DNA of 64,000 bases from CAYYIS01 sp964470965 (GCA_964470965.1 CAYYIS010000009.1:57135-121134); one strand, 5' to 3'; shown: positions 27,415 to 36,912, counted from the first letter of the stretch. Notes: generated from the sequence alone by a model not told the origin. Translations and numbers: made by a program.

Positions 27415-28676
27415 ACCAGTCCTCCCGTCCGCCTGCCGCTTCGGAAAACATGTTCTCTCAGGAACTTGACAAGGTTTCCCTCGTAATTTCCGATCATGAA
27501 ATCCTCGTATCGCAGTATCGTGGTCGCGATCCACAGGCACAAACTGACACAGCCCAGTTCGACCAGGATTGTGGTCATAATCTGCAGCCACTGGTATTCT
27601 CCGGATACTGCCTCCCGGAATACCATGCATACGTTTATAATCGGTACGAAGGCCATCCACAGCGAAAACTCTATGCCGGGAATCTGGAGAAACATGACCG
27701 GCAGAATAATCAGCATATAAAACGGACTGATCATCGTTTGTGCCTCTTTAAACGTCCTGGCAAATGAGGCCAGGATCATCATGCCAGCGGCGATGAACAA
27801 CGCCAGGAGTACCGTGACGAACATAATCAGTGGTACCGACATCCAGGGAACCGAAAAGCTCACCATATCGATACGGTCTCCCAGTAACGGCGCGAGAACC
27901 GAACGCATCGAAACGAGCATGGCGGTGAAATTGAGCAAACCTGCTACGGATGCCATGGTGGCCACGTAGAGATATTTCGAAACAATGATGTTCGTCCGGG
28001 ATGTTGCGACCGTCATCATGGTCTCCCAGGTGGATTTCTCCCGCTCCCCGGCCGTGGCATCGATTGCAGCATAGATACTGCCGGCACCAACCATGACAAC
28101 CAGCATCATTGGAACCAGCATTCCGAGGATAAATCGGCCTGTGTCGCTACTGGAGGCCATGTTTCTCGGTTCCACCCAGAATTGCTGATAATCGGCGGGG
28201 GAAAGACCAAGATGCTCCGCCTGGTCCTGAAGAAAATCCGTTCGGTACCGGTTTACAAGCTCGGTCATCCTGGTTACGGCAGTTCGGCTGCGGTCTCTGG
28301 ACCCATCGTAGGTAAGGCGGACACGGAAATTGCCCACGAAGGCCTCCGGGACCGGCAGTATCTCGATCAGGATGTCAAGGTCGCCGTCCTGTATCCCACG
28401 GACCGGGTCTTCGACCTCTGTCACCTCCAGCTGTTCCTGCTGTGCCAGCCTTTCCTGCAATGACCGGGAATCTCCGGTGTTCCCGGTCATCATTACCTTG
28501 GACACAAATCCATCGGTCTGGCCGGACACAAAGGTAAGTCCGGTGTATCCGATCCAGAGCAGCATGGGATATAGAAACACCGGCATCAGGATCGTGTTAA
28601 ATACGATATTCCGCTCACGCATCGCAGCGCGGAGTTCTCGAAGATACAGGATACGGATGTCGGATAGTTTTATCAC
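27411..28676 (-). CDS. ABC-2 type transporter permease
   Basis: 421 residues, NatB-like: an N-terminal helix after LRELRAAMRERNIVF, an extracytoplasmic domain of about 150 residues, then five or six helices with TAGEREKSTWETMMTVATSR, the conserved ABC-2 segment, and a final cytoplasmic tail. The GTG at 28676 follows AAGG at a proper spacing. It is the first gene of the exporter operon. With the ATPase and the permease-protease fusion it forms a heterodimeric exporter of unknown substrate; sodium is possible by similarity to NatAB. Confidence 0.9.
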   Translation of the reverse strand: MIKLSDIRILYLRELRAAMRERNIVFNTILMPVFLYPMLLWIGYTGLTFVSGQTDGFVSKVMMTGNTGDSRSLQERLAQQEQLEVTEVEDPVRGIQDGDLDILIEILPVPEAFVGNFRVRLTYDGSRDRSRTAVTRMTELVNRYRTDFLQDQAEHLGLSPADYQQFWVEPRNMASSSDTGRFILGMLVPMMLVVMVGAGSIYAAIDATAGEREKSTWETMMTVATSRTNIIVSKYLYVATMASVAGLLNFTAMLVSMRSVLAPLLGDRIDMVSFSVPWMSVPLIMFVTVLLALFIAAGMMILASFARTFKEAQTMISPFYMLIILPVMFLQIPGIEFSLWMAFVPIINVCMVFREAVSGEYQWLQIMTTILVELGCVSLCLWIATTILRYEDFMIGNYEGNLVKFLREHVFRSGRRTGGLV

Positions 28677-28897
28677 GATACAACCTTGTGCGATAGTAAA
28701 CCGTCGTGTCTATCGGCAATATTCCATCAGCACCCACTGCTTTCAGGAAACAGGTTCTCAATATAAAGCCGGCGCTGACTCACAGATTCAGGGGCATCTC
28801 ACGCCCTGCTCCAATCACAGGCATGAAGTCACACAACGGCGCATCGGTCTGTCAATTCAGGAGAAGAACGTTTAGGTTCGAGGGCGCATAATTCCGA

Positions 28898-29767
28898 TCA
28901 TCTGAATGTCAGGTTCAGCCATTCCCGCTCGTCGCGCACCACGTCGTCAGGCTGAAGCCTGCTGCGGGCCAGGTGGCCTTGATCCTGGCGCAGCGTGGGC
29001 TGAGTTGCATCCTGGTAACGCCAGTCCATGCTCCAACGCACCGTATCCGTAAGGTTCGGAAGCCCTTGATGGAACAGCATGTTGTGAAACAGGACAACAT
29101 CACCGGGATCCAGTTCTATGGACACCGCCTTGTCCAGGTGGGGTGCCATGGCATCCGGCGGAATTTCCAGGTAATACTGCCTGCCCTCGTGCGGCGCCAG
29201 TCCCAATGTGTGAGAGCCTGGGATGAACTGCATACATCCATTCGCTTCGCGGGCCGGCACCAGGGGCGCCCACACGTTGACCATTCGGAGTACCTCCACC
29301 GCGTGTTCTCCGTGTTGACCGTCCAGATGGACATTCTGCGTATATCCGCCGTCCTGGTGCCATAGGACCAGTGTCTGGGCATGGTCCGGCAACTTGGGAC
29401 GTACTGAGTAGTTGGGATACAGGCGTATTTCGCTCCCCAGGATCCTCTCTACCGCATTGAGCAGAGCAGGGTGGAAGAACACATCGAACATACCCGGCAG
29501 GTGGAGTTCCCTGCGGAATATGTGGGGAGCATGGTCCATGCAGCCGGCGTAGAGCCGCGCCTGCCGGGTTTCGAATGGCGCATCAGCCATAGGTCCCGGT
29601 ATTCTTCCTTCCGCCACCAGTTGCTCCGCACATCGGTCCACCAGCGGCATGACGCCATCCCGCGCATGCTGCACGATGGCATGGTCGAAAAATTCATGCA
29701 GTATGATATATCCCTGTCCGTGAAACTGATCGGCCATATCGTTCGTAAACTCTTTCGTACGTTGCAT
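28898..29767 (-). CDS. Phytanoyl-CoA dioxygenase (PhyH) family protein
   Basis: About 289 residues. It has the Fe(II)/2-oxoglutarate dioxygenase triad: HQDGGYTQ provides HxD and FHNMLFHQGLPN the distal His, followed by an arginine region (RWSMDWRYQD) that should bind 2-oxoglutarate. The N-terminal FHGQGYIILHEFF matches PhyH proteins. The ATG at 29767 is preferred because GAGAGGAAAA lies before it; a longer frame to 29830 has no support. One of three PhyH genes in this part of the window. Substrates of bacterial PhyH proteins are rarely known. Confidence 0.9.
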   Translation of the reverse strand: MQRTKEFTNDMADQFHGQGYIILHEFFDHAIVQHARDGVMPLVDRCAEQLVAEGRIPGPMADAPFETRQARLYAGCMDHAPHIFRRELHLPGMFDVFFHPALLNAVERILGSEIRLYPNYSVRPKLPDHAQTLVLWHQDGGYTQNVHLDGQHGEHAVEVLRMVNVWAPLVPAREANGCMQFIPGSHTLGLAPHEGRQYYLEIPPDAMAPHLDKAVSIELDPGDVVLFHNMLFHQGLPNLTDTVRWSMDWRYQDATQPTLRQDQGHLARSRLQPDDVVRDEREWLNLTFR

Positions 29768-29801
29768 CGTTTTCCTCTCCAAGTTAGACACAACCCAACT
29801 T

Positions 29802-29830
29802 ACATTATTTCGAAGCGGTTTTTCAGCCAA
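29802..29830 (-). promoter_or_regulatory. Putative promoter for the PhyH gene
   Basis: On the minus strand TTGGCT (plus-strand 29825-29830) and TAATGT (29802-29807) are separated by 17 bases. Both elements are imperfect. The distance to the ATG at 29767 is about 30 bases from the predicted start site. Confidence 0.35.
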
Positions 29831-30016
29831 TTTGACACGTTCAGGAGCGCATCCGATGGAAATTCGCGCGTGGTGTCAACCGCATTGCCACCCGGCCCGA
29901 AAGGTTTTTACCGGGTAGGGTTTGCCGTTGGCTGAATGGGCGGACATGCCGGTTCTGGCACCTGCGACCGGTGTGCCCCTTCGACTTTTTCAACAGGTAA
30001 AAATAATGGGGACTAT

Positions 30017-31183
30017 TTACAGGCGTGCGATAACTAAGGTAATATCGTCCTGCTGAGGAACACCTTGGGTGAATAGTTCCACTTCTTTCAGAATCGCCTC
30101 TTTTATCCCTACTGCACAAAGATGGATGTTAGCTTTAATACAACCCTCCAGGGCTTCTATTCCGAAAAGATCGCCGGCGTCGTTCTCCGCCTCGACCACA
30201 CCGTCCGAGTAGAAGATCAGCGTGTCGCCATGCCGCCATGCCATCTCTACTGGATTACAGGTTGCTTCCTTGAAGATGCCGAGGGGGACATCGGTAGGTT
30301 CCAACAGGTTTAATTCATCGTTCAGTCTGTCAAAATAATAGGGTGGGTTGTGTCCGGCGTTGGCGTAAACCATTTTGCCCGTAGTACGGTCCAAGAGGGC
30401 ATAACAGGCCGTCATGAACATCCAGTCCGGACCGGAGGGTTCCACCACGCGATTAATGGCGGTCAGAACGGATTCGACCGAAGGATCGGTCTGCAGTTGG
30501 GTCACGATACAGCTTTTGGCGATTGAGACAATCAGGCCGGAGTAAAATCCATGACCGGTCACATCGCCGATGAATACGCCCACCGCGTCATCGGAAATAG
30601 GAATATAGTCATAGTAATCGCCGCCTACACTGGCCGCAGGGTTGCAGTAACCTGTGATCGTTAGCCAGCCATGCTCCAGATCTTCCTGGGGCAGCATCGC
30701 CTGCTGGATCTGCCTGGCGCGGCGGATGTCCTGATTGATCTGTTCCTGGATTTGAACGGATTCGAGGTGCACATCAAGATCGTACCGGAGTTTTCCGGTT
30801 AACAGGTGATAGATTCCGGCCATCATTGCCGAGTTGCCCGAGAGCACCCGCTGGAATGCTGTTCTCGTCAGGCATAACGCCTGTACCTCTGAGCCCGCTA
30901 CGATCGTGGCACTGCGGGGTTCATTGTCAAGAATCGCCATTTCACCGATACAGGCGCCCTGCTTGAGCGTCAGGACGTGGATGTTTTCCTTGAGAATCTT
31001 AACATAGCCTTCAACGATGAGATACAGCGCATCGCCTGCCTCACCTTCACGCATGATCACGTCGTCTTGATCATAGCGCACCTCCTCCAGAGCTTCCGCG
31101 GCCTGAACAAGGGTGTCCTCAGGTATTTCGGCAAAAAGTTCGGTTTTCTTCAAAAACGCTATTTTATCTTGGATTGTTAACAT
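30017..31183 (-). CDS. Cyclic-nucleotide-binding domain plus PP2C (SpoIIE/RsbU) phosphatase
   Basis: 388 residues. Residues 1-130 form a cyclic-nucleotide-binding beta-barrel (IMREGEAGDALYLIVEGYV, GEMAILDNEPRSATI; the latter is the phosphate-binding cassette with Arg). A linker helix (QEQINQDIRRARQIQQAMLP) leads to a PP2C/SpoIIE domain with GGDYYDY, FIGDVTGHG and QQDDITLV, the metal-binding aspartates of serine/threonine phosphatases that act on anti-sigma-factor antagonists. The gene follows the double hydrolase gene by 30 bases in a four-gene run that begins with the sulfatase. No obvious anti-sigma or antagonist gene is near. Confidence 0.9.
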   Translation of the reverse strand: MLTIQDKIAFLKKTELFAEIPEDTLVQAAEALEEVRYDQDDVIMREGEAGDALYLIVEGYVKILKENIHVLTLKQGACIGEMAILDNEPRSATIVAGSEVQALCLTRTAFQRVLSGNSAMMAGIYHLLTGKLRYDLDVHLESVQIQEQINQDIRRARQIQQAMLPQEDLEHGWLTITGYCNPAASVGGDYYDYIPISDDAVGVFIGDVTGHGFYSGLIVSIAKSCIVTQLQTDPSVESVLTAINRVVEPSGPDWMFMTACYALLDRTTGKMVYANAGHNPPYYFDRLNDELNLLEPTDVPLGIFKEATCNPVEMAWRHGDTLIFYSDGVVEAENDAGDLFGIEALEGCIKANIHLCAVGIKEAILKEVELFTQGVPQQDDITLVIARL

Positions 31184-31213
31184 GTTGTTTTATGAAAAGT
31201 CAGTAACTTGATC

Positions 31214-33472
31214 CTATTTGGATAATAAGAAGCGATCCAGAAATTCAAATGTACCTTTTCCGTTGATGGCGTGGGGCCCGTCGAACACTTCCATTTCAGT
31301 CCGTCCGCCTATGCCGAGTTTTACGTAATGCCTTCGGGTTCTGGCATACTCATATGCTACCCATTCGTCGGGGGCTACACCGTCATCGTGACCACGTTCA
31401 ACCATGAAAGGGCGTGGGCAGATCAACCAGCTCATTTCAGCGTAATTGAACGTGTTGGCCAGATTAAACTCCTGCATGTCGTATTCCCTACTTATCAGGT
31501 AGCTGTATGGTGAACGCGTGGACATATTTTTCCAGACCCATTCGTTATAATCCGCGGAACAGATGACCAGGCAGTACTGCGGCACGAGAGGCGGGATACG
31601 CATTGCGGTTTTGCCACCGTAACTTAGTCCGTAAAATGCCAGGCGACCCGGATCCACGTACGGCAGCGAGGCCAGCCATTCAAGGGTCCGTTCGTGTTGT
31701 CGGACGATAAACCCGTACAGTGACTGCTTTACGGGATGGGCTTTGCGCAGCAGTTCCCGGAAGGTATTCTCACCGATGTAAGGGTTCTGAGGAGCATAGG
31801 TAATATAACCGCGCTCCGCAAGCGTGCACGCGTACCGGTGGTAGGCGTCATGGTCCAGATCCGGATCCGCCACCTCCTGGGGGCGTCCTTCGAGCCCATG
31901 CTGGCAGACTACCACGGGGCGTCGCTCTCCCTCGGATAAATCTTTTGGGATGAGGAGGATACCGTATGCAAAAACGTCTTCGAATACATCGATTACCACC
32001 TCATAACCCGTAAAAGAATCCGTTTCATAAACCTGTCTGGTTCTCGGATTCAGGGGTGCCGTGGGATCCGGTAGACGGCCGACCACGTCATTCCGAAAGC
32101 ATTCACGATATTTTTCCGAAGACTCGACCCAGGATTCTACGCTCGAACAGTCTGCTTCTGCCCAGAAATCTTCCCGTGCGTATTTGCTTTCCCTCATCAG
32201 ATACTGCGTGTGATCAAGAACCTGGCTCACCTGCCGCTCCTGACGGGAGGCATCGGCATGAAAATGCGGGCTTACTGTTAATGCGCTTCCTTGGGGCAGG
32301 GCGAAATCCTGATTGCCCGACAGATCCCTGACCAGTCTGCTGATCGTCGCCGGCCTCCCGGGTGCGTCAATCCCCTCATGTTCCAACATCAAATGAAAGG
32401 AGTCCTTCATTCCCCCGATGAGCATTAATGTCCGATCGAACTCGGTTTTCACCCGGGCAGGCGATGGGGTGGTTATTTTACCGGGAGCCGCATGGTCGCT
32501 TCTGCTTCCGGTGGCGGGTGGTGGCCCCGACACCGCCGGGTGGCGGCACGTTTCTACGATCAGCGTGCGAGGTGCGATCAACGAGGCAATTTCCGCATCG
32601 CCGAACTCATTCAGCAACCCGGAGATATTTCGATAAATGGGTTCTCTGTAAAGCATTTCCCGCGGCTCAAAATATCCTGACACGACGGTCACGTCTATCC
32701 TCGTGTCGACCGCCGCGGTGTACATGGCCAGCAGGCCGCCTTCACCATAACCTATGATGCCGGTCGCTTTCTGGTCTCCTTTCACAAACCAGTCTACCAA
32801 CGAGCGTATTTTCTGGACCTCGTACCCGATAGGATAACGGCCAACTTCGTACGCGGCCCGGTAAACAAACTCCCGGTGCGGTTGATTCACCATCGCCACA
32901 CCCGGAATCCCCGAAAAAGTGTCCTCCCGGTTCATCAATACGGGTACGGCGACTCGGCAACCTGACTCAACCAGTCTCCGTGCGAATTGACCCTCCGGTG
33001 AGACTCCCGGCTCCACACCGACCAGCATCTCAGGGGTCCAGTCACAGTCAGGCACCGCGATGACATCCGCTACCGGTTCCGCGTCGGGCTGCAGGAGAAG
33101 TCCTTCGCCGTCAACCCCCTTCAATACAGGCCATCGAATGGCATGTACGGTAAAACCGTCTCCCACTGCGATGGCATCAGCATTCCGATCCCGGGCCGCC
33201 GTTATTTCTGCGAACTGCTCCATTCTGGCGGGTAAGCGCCGGTCCGCGAGCCCGATCAAATCTGCGAAGCGCTGCCGGTTTGTTTTAATCGATTTCTCGT
33301 ATGCTTCCGGCGACGAACAATCCCGCTTCCAATGCGCTCCACGCGCAGTGACCACCTCATCAAGCATTCGGTCCAGGCAGGAATCGATGCCGGTCACCAT
33401 CCGGGCTGCCAGATCTCCTTCCATTGTGAGGGGCGCGGAATACGGAAGATGTCCCGACACGGAATCAGTCAT
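31214..33472 (-). CDS. Fused tandem alpha/beta hydrolase (acetylxylan-esterase/dienelactone-hydrolase-like)
   Basis: About 752 residues, two hydrolase domains. The N-terminal one has the elbow GYGEGGLLAMY with Gly243 at the position of the nucleophile, so it is probably inactive. The C-terminal one has FYGLSYGGKTAMR with an intact GxSxG elbow, an aspartate/glutamate region (RGHDDGVAPDEW) and a histidine in FDGPHAINGKG. The ATG at 33472 overlaps the stop of the upstream PhyH gene by one base. It probably removes acyl groups from a carbohydrate, with one domain acting as a binding or structural half. Confidence 0.75.
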   Translation of the reverse strand: MTDSVSGHLPYSAPLTMEGDLAARMVTGIDSCLDRMLDEVVTARGAHWKRDCSSPEAYEKSIKTNRQRFADLIGLADRRLPARMEQFAEITAARDRNADAIAVGDGFTVHAIRWPVLKGVDGEGLLLQPDAEPVADVIAVPDCDWTPEMLVGVEPGVSPEGQFARRLVESGCRVAVPVLMNREDTFSGIPGVAMVNQPHREFVYRAAYEVGRYPIGYEVQKIRSLVDWFVKGDQKATGIIGYGEGGLLAMYTAAVDTRIDVTVVSGYFEPREMLYREPIYRNISGLLNEFGDAEIASLIAPRTLIVETCRHPAVSGPPPATGSRSDHAAPGKITTPSPARVKTEFDRTLMLIGGMKDSFHLMLEHEGIDAPGRPATISRLVRDLSGNQDFALPQGSALTVSPHFHADASRQERQVSQVLDHTQYLMRESKYAREDFWAEADCSSVESWVESSEKYRECFRNDVVGRLPDPTAPLNPRTRQVYETDSFTGYEVVIDVFEDVFAYGILLIPKDLSEGERRPVVVCQHGLEGRPQEVADPDLDHDAYHRYACTLAERGYITYAPQNPYIGENTFRELLRKAHPVKQSLYGFIVRQHERTLEWLASLPYVDPGRLAFYGLSYGGKTAMRIPPLVPQYCLVICSADYNEWVWKNMSTRSPYSYLISREYDMQEFNLANTFNYAEMSWLICPRPFMVERGHDDGVAPDEWVAYEYARTRRHYVKLGIGGRTEMEVFDGPHAINGKGTFEFLDRFLLSK

Positions 33473-34326
33473 CAATTCCCCTCGTGGGCAATGGGGTCTG
33501 CGCCGATCCAGCGCTCATCGATCGGTTCTGCGGCAAGCTGATATCGCGAGTCTGAAGAAATACGGATGCGGTTAACCGGAGATTGATTGTCCAGAGAGCA
33601 GTGCAGCGTGAACATGGAGAAGCAGAGCAGATCCCCCGGTTTGAACTCCGCGGTCAACCAACGGCCGCCGTATGTTTTACGCGCCTCGGGAGGATTACGA
33701 CTGAGCCATCCGTCGATTTTATCTCGATCGACATCGCTTGATCCGTAGGTGTTCTTGAGATCCTCAAGTCGATGCGAATTCTCGAGGATCATCAGTGGGC
33801 CATCGGTCAACGGCACGTTGCCGATGGGAATCCAGGCTGTGTAAAGGTTCCTGGTGCCCCGGCCCATGTATACCACATCGTAGTGGCAACCGGTGGCTTG
33901 GCCCACGCCTACCGTACGGAGCCACAAATAATCAAACGCTCTGGCCGGACCGCCCAGAAAATGGCTGAAGAATTCCATGACGCGACCTTCGTGGCACAGC
34001 CTGTCGTATGCCGCACCGGTCCTTAGATCTTTCAGGAACGCCTTGATGTCGATTTTTTTCCGCCGCGAATTGTTTGAGGCTATGGCCTCCATCAGGGGGA
34101 ATTCCGGATGAATTTCATCGATCGACGCCAGTTTTTCGAGTATTTCCCGCCGTGCATCCATAACGACGTCGTGTTTCAGTATATCCCGGAGAAACAGGTA
34201 ACCATCCTCCTGCATCCGCTGCTGTAAAAGATCATGACTGTCAAGAATATCGTTTGACGTCTTGAGAAAACCGAATACATCAGGATCCGTATCGATCGGG
34301 TGGCCGAGAGAGGTCAGCTGGTACAC
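33472..34326 (-). CDS. Phytanoyl-CoA dioxygenase (PhyH) family protein
   Basis: 284 residues. The HxD motif is CHYDVVYM and the second histidine is in FTLHCSLDN, followed by RIRISSDSRYQ with an arginine for 2-oxoglutarate. The N-terminal QRMQEDGYLFLRDIL matches the PhyH strand that opens the barrel. Its stop overlaps the start of the fused hydrolase (TGATG), and it begins 20 bases after the sulfatase gene, so it is part of the sulfatase operon. It may open a sulfated or methylated compound; this is inference from position only. Confidence 0.85.
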   Translation of the reverse strand: MYQLTSLGHPIDTDPDVFGFLKTSNDILDSHDLLQQRMQEDGYLFLRDILKHDVVMDARREILEKLASIDEIHPEFPLMEAIASNNSRRKKIDIKAFLKDLRTGAAYDRLCHEGRVMEFFSHFLGGPARAFDYLWLRTVGVGQATGCHYDVVYMGRGTRNLYTAWIPIGNVPLTDGPLMILENSHRLEDLKNTYGSSDVDRDKIDGWLSRNPPEARKTYGGRWLTAEFKPGDLLCFSMFTLHCSLDNQSPVNRIRISSDSRYQLAAEPIDERWIGADPIAHEGN

Positions 34327-34346
34327 GATTTATTCTCCGGTTGTAA

Positions 34347-35903
34347 TCAATGTTTGTTTTGATTCTGCCAATTGAATCCGAACGCGTTGGTGCCGTCTTC
34401 GTCGATGACCGTAGGGCGGTAAAGCGTGTCTTCGGCATTGATCACCTTGCCGGACGGCATGTGATACAGGTTACCCGTGCTGGCGGGAACGTTTTGACTG
34501 AATGTCTGTTGAATGGAACCGTCCCGCTCTTTACGGTCGCTTTCCGCCGCATCGAAATCGATGGTGTCCTCCGCGATCTGACGAAGGTGGTCCAGCTTGG
34601 CACATGTCCCGGCACTCATTGTTTGGTTTAGAAGGTTGCACTGTTCATCAGGGTCGGACTTCAAGTCAAAAAACAGTGGTGGTGCGTTGCGGAAGCGGAC
34701 ATACTTGTAATGCCCCAACCGGATCATTCTGAACTCGGTTCCTTCTCCCCATCGGGGCACCAGGTTGTCGCAGAATATCGCCCGTTCCGGCGGCTCCGTC
34801 TCACCGGTGACAGCCTCGGACAGATCAAAACCGCTCAGGCAATCCGGAATTTCAGTACCCGCCAAGGCGCTGAGGGTCGGAAAAAGATCTATCAACCCGA
34901 CCGGGGTCTCACTTCTTCGTGCGGGCTGGTTTCCCCGTCTCTGTCCCGGCAAAGAGATGATCAGCGGCACCCGGGTACAGGATTCGTACCATCCGTTTTT
35001 CCACCAGACACCGTGTTCTCCCGCCATTTCACCATGATCGCTGGTATAGACGACGATCGTATTGTCGAGCAGGCCGCTGGCTTCGAGCCTGAGGAACATG
35101 TCGCCGATCACCTCATCCAGGTAGCTGACTCCGGCGAAATATGCCGCCCTGGCTTCCATCATTTCCTCGTGCGGGATTTCATCCACCTGGAATCCCCGCC
35201 GCATACCCACACTCATGGGGTGGTCATAGGCATCGCCTGCCGCCCGGATTTTCGGTTCCGTGACGCCGTCCGGCCAGTAGCGGTCCACATGTCTGCGCGG
35301 TGCGGTAAGCGGAAAATGAGGCCGACTGAACGAGGCGCAGAGAAACCACGGTTTCTCCGGTGTTGCTTCCTGGTGGTTCCTAAGGAACGCCACCGATTCC
35401 TGGGCCACCACCTGGTCCTGGATCAGACTCTCGGGGATGGTGACGTCACCGACTGACTTCGTTCGGCTGCGGATGGGGGCGTGGCCGTTGGGTTCATCGA
35501 CCAGTTCCGACTGGTGACCGGCCTGTCCGGTGAGGTCTCCGTAAGGTCGATGCTGGAAACCGACGAACTGCTGCGTTCCTCCGAGGTGCATTTTGCCCAC
35601 CAGACATGTTTCATAGCCGATATCTCTTAGCGTTGCCGGTAGGGTCTGTAACTCGGGCCTGAGTACGCTTTTATTGCTCCACGCGCCGGCACGGCGGGCC
35701 TCCAGGCCCGTTAAAAGACAGAGGCGGGAAGGGGTGCAGAGGGATACCTGGCAGTAGGCGTCGGTGAACACTGTTCCCTGCGATGCAAGGCGGTCGAGCG
35801 TGGGTGTGAATACAGGCTCTCCACCCTCGGCCTCGTCCCGGTGACCCATACATCGAAAACTGTGTTCGTCACTCAGCAGGAACAGGATATTGGGACTCTT
35901 CAC
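34347..35903 (-). CDS. Sulfatase (type I, formylglycine-dependent)
   Basis: 518 residues. The CxPSR motif appears as CTPSR, whose cysteine is turned into formylglycine by a maturase. NILFLLSDEHS at the start and VYTSDHGEMAGEHG are metal-binding sites of the alkaline phosphatase-like fold. No signal peptide is seen, unlike many polysaccharide sulfatases, so a cytoplasmic role on small sulfate esters, as with choline sulfatase, is possible. The start is a GTG at 35903 after AGGAG. It heads a run of four minus-strand genes under a strong promoter. Confidence 0.9.
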   Translation of the reverse strand: MKSPNILFLLSDEHSFRCMGHRDEAEGGEPVFTPTLDRLASQGTVFTDAYCQVSLCTPSRLCLLTGLEARRAGAWSNKSVLRPELQTLPATLRDIGYETCLVGKMHLGGTQQFVGFQHRPYGDLTGQAGHQSELVDEPNGHAPIRSRTKSVGDVTIPESLIQDQVVAQESVAFLRNHQEATPEKPWFLCASFSRPHFPLTAPRRHVDRYWPDGVTEPKIRAAGDAYDHPMSVGMRRGFQVDEIPHEEMMEARAAYFAGVSYLDEVIGDMFLRLEASGLLDNTIVVYTSDHGEMAGEHGVWWKNGWYESCTRVPLIISLPGQRRGNQPARRSETPVGLIDLFPTLSALAGTEIPDCLSGFDLSEAVTGETEPPERAIFCDNLVPRWGEGTEFRMIRLGHYKYVRFRNAPPLFFDLKSDPDEQCNLLNQTMSAGTCAKLDHLRQIAEDTIDFDAAESDRKERDGSIQQTFSQNVPASTGNLYHMPSGKVINAEDTLYRPTVIDEDGTNAFGFNWQNQNKH

Positions 35904-35934
35904 AAGTGCTCCTTTTAGATTTTATTTTGCGTTT

Positions 35935-35963
35935 AATCTATGGGGTCAAATCGTGGGTGTCAA
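35935..35963 (-). promoter_or_regulatory. Sigma70-type promoter of the sulfatase operon
   Basis: On the minus strand a perfect TTGACA (plus-strand 35958-35963) and TAGATT (35935-35940) are separated by 17 bases. It lies about 30 bases upstream of the GTG at 35903, with the AGGAG between. It faces away from the promoter at 35988. Confidence 0.65.
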
Positions 35964-35987
35964 CAGATCACTGAAATCGCATGAAGT

Positions 35988-36016
35988 TTGACGTGGCGTG
36001 TAAACATTATTAGATT
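35988..36016 (+). promoter_or_regulatory. Sigma70-type promoter of the divergent PhyH gene
   Basis: TTGACG at 35988-35993 and TAGATT at 36011-36016 with a 17-base spacer. The start site would be near 36023, about 50 bases before the ATG at 36076. It shares its -10 sequence with the opposite promoter. Confidence 0.6.
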
Positions 36017-36075
36017 GTCTCATTACATTATACAATTTTAGCGTCTTCATGAGTAATTGGAGCCGGGAGTCCTGA

Positions 36076-36912
36076 ATGGGAAAGGCCGTACACTGGAAGA
36101 ACGTCGATTATGACACCTTGCAGAAATCAGAACGGGATTTGACATTCCATCCGAGCGAAATAACCGAACCCAGGCGACTCACACGATCCCAGATTCATCA
36201 GTACAACACCAAAGGATATTTGACCGGTATACGCGTGTACGACGAATCGGCGGCGGAACAGAATCGTATCTACTTCGACCGCCTTCTGGCACAGGCCTTC
36301 GCTGAAGGAAAGGACAGTTATTCCATCAGCACGGCGCATCGTAAATATCTTGGTGTGTATAAGATCGCAACGAATCCAACGGTCCTCGATTTTGTGGGCG
36401 ATATTCTTGGACCTGACTTCGTTCTCTGGGGCACACATTTTTTCTGCAAGATGCCGGGTGACGGCAAGGCGGTTTCCTGGCATCAGGATGCATCTTACTG
36501 GCCCATGACGCCGTCCCGAACGGTTACACTCTGGCTGGCAATTGATGATTCCGACCGCAAAAATGCGGCCATGCGTGTTATCCCCGGTTCCCATTTGAAA
36601 GGACACCTGGCCTGGCGATTGAGCGAAGCGTCTGAGCATAACGTACTGGACCAGACGGTGGAGGCGGCAGAACAGTATGGCGATTACCCGGAAGACTTGA
36701 TTCTGAAGGCCGGCGAGATGTCCATGCACAGCGACCTTATCCTGCACGGTTCAGAGCCGAATGTATCGACCAGGCGCCGCTGCGGCCTGACTATGCGGTA
36801 TGCAGGCACCGAGGTACGGGCATACATGGGATGGCATGAGAAAGGCGTCGTATGCCGTGGCGAAGATCCAGATGGGAACTGGGCGAATTATCCGCCACCG
36901 ACTGAAGGATAA
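36076..36912 (+). CDS. Phytanoyl-CoA dioxygenase (PhyH) family protein
   Basis: 278 residues. WHQDASYWPM holds the HxD iron ligands and MHSDLILHGSEPN the distal histidine; RRCGLTMRYAG has the arginine for 2-oxoglutarate. The N-terminal QIHQYNTKGYLTGIRVY is typical of PhyH. It is divergent from the sulfatase operon and shares its short regulatory region, so the two transcripts may be co-regulated. The substrate is unknown. Confidence 0.9.
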   Translation: MGKAVHWKNVDYDTLQKSERDLTFHPSEITEPRRLTRSQIHQYNTKGYLTGIRVYDESAAEQNRIYFDRLLAQAFAEGKDSYSISTAHRKYLGVYKIATNPTVLDFVGDILGPDFVLWGTHFFCKMPGDGKAVSWHQDASYWPMTPSRTVTLWLAIDDSDRKNAAMRVIPGSHLKGHLAWRLSEASEHNVLDQTVEAAEQYGDYPEDLILKAGEMSMHSDLILHGSEPNVSTRRRCGLTMRYAGTEVRAYMGWHEKGVVCRGEDPDGNWANYPPPTEG

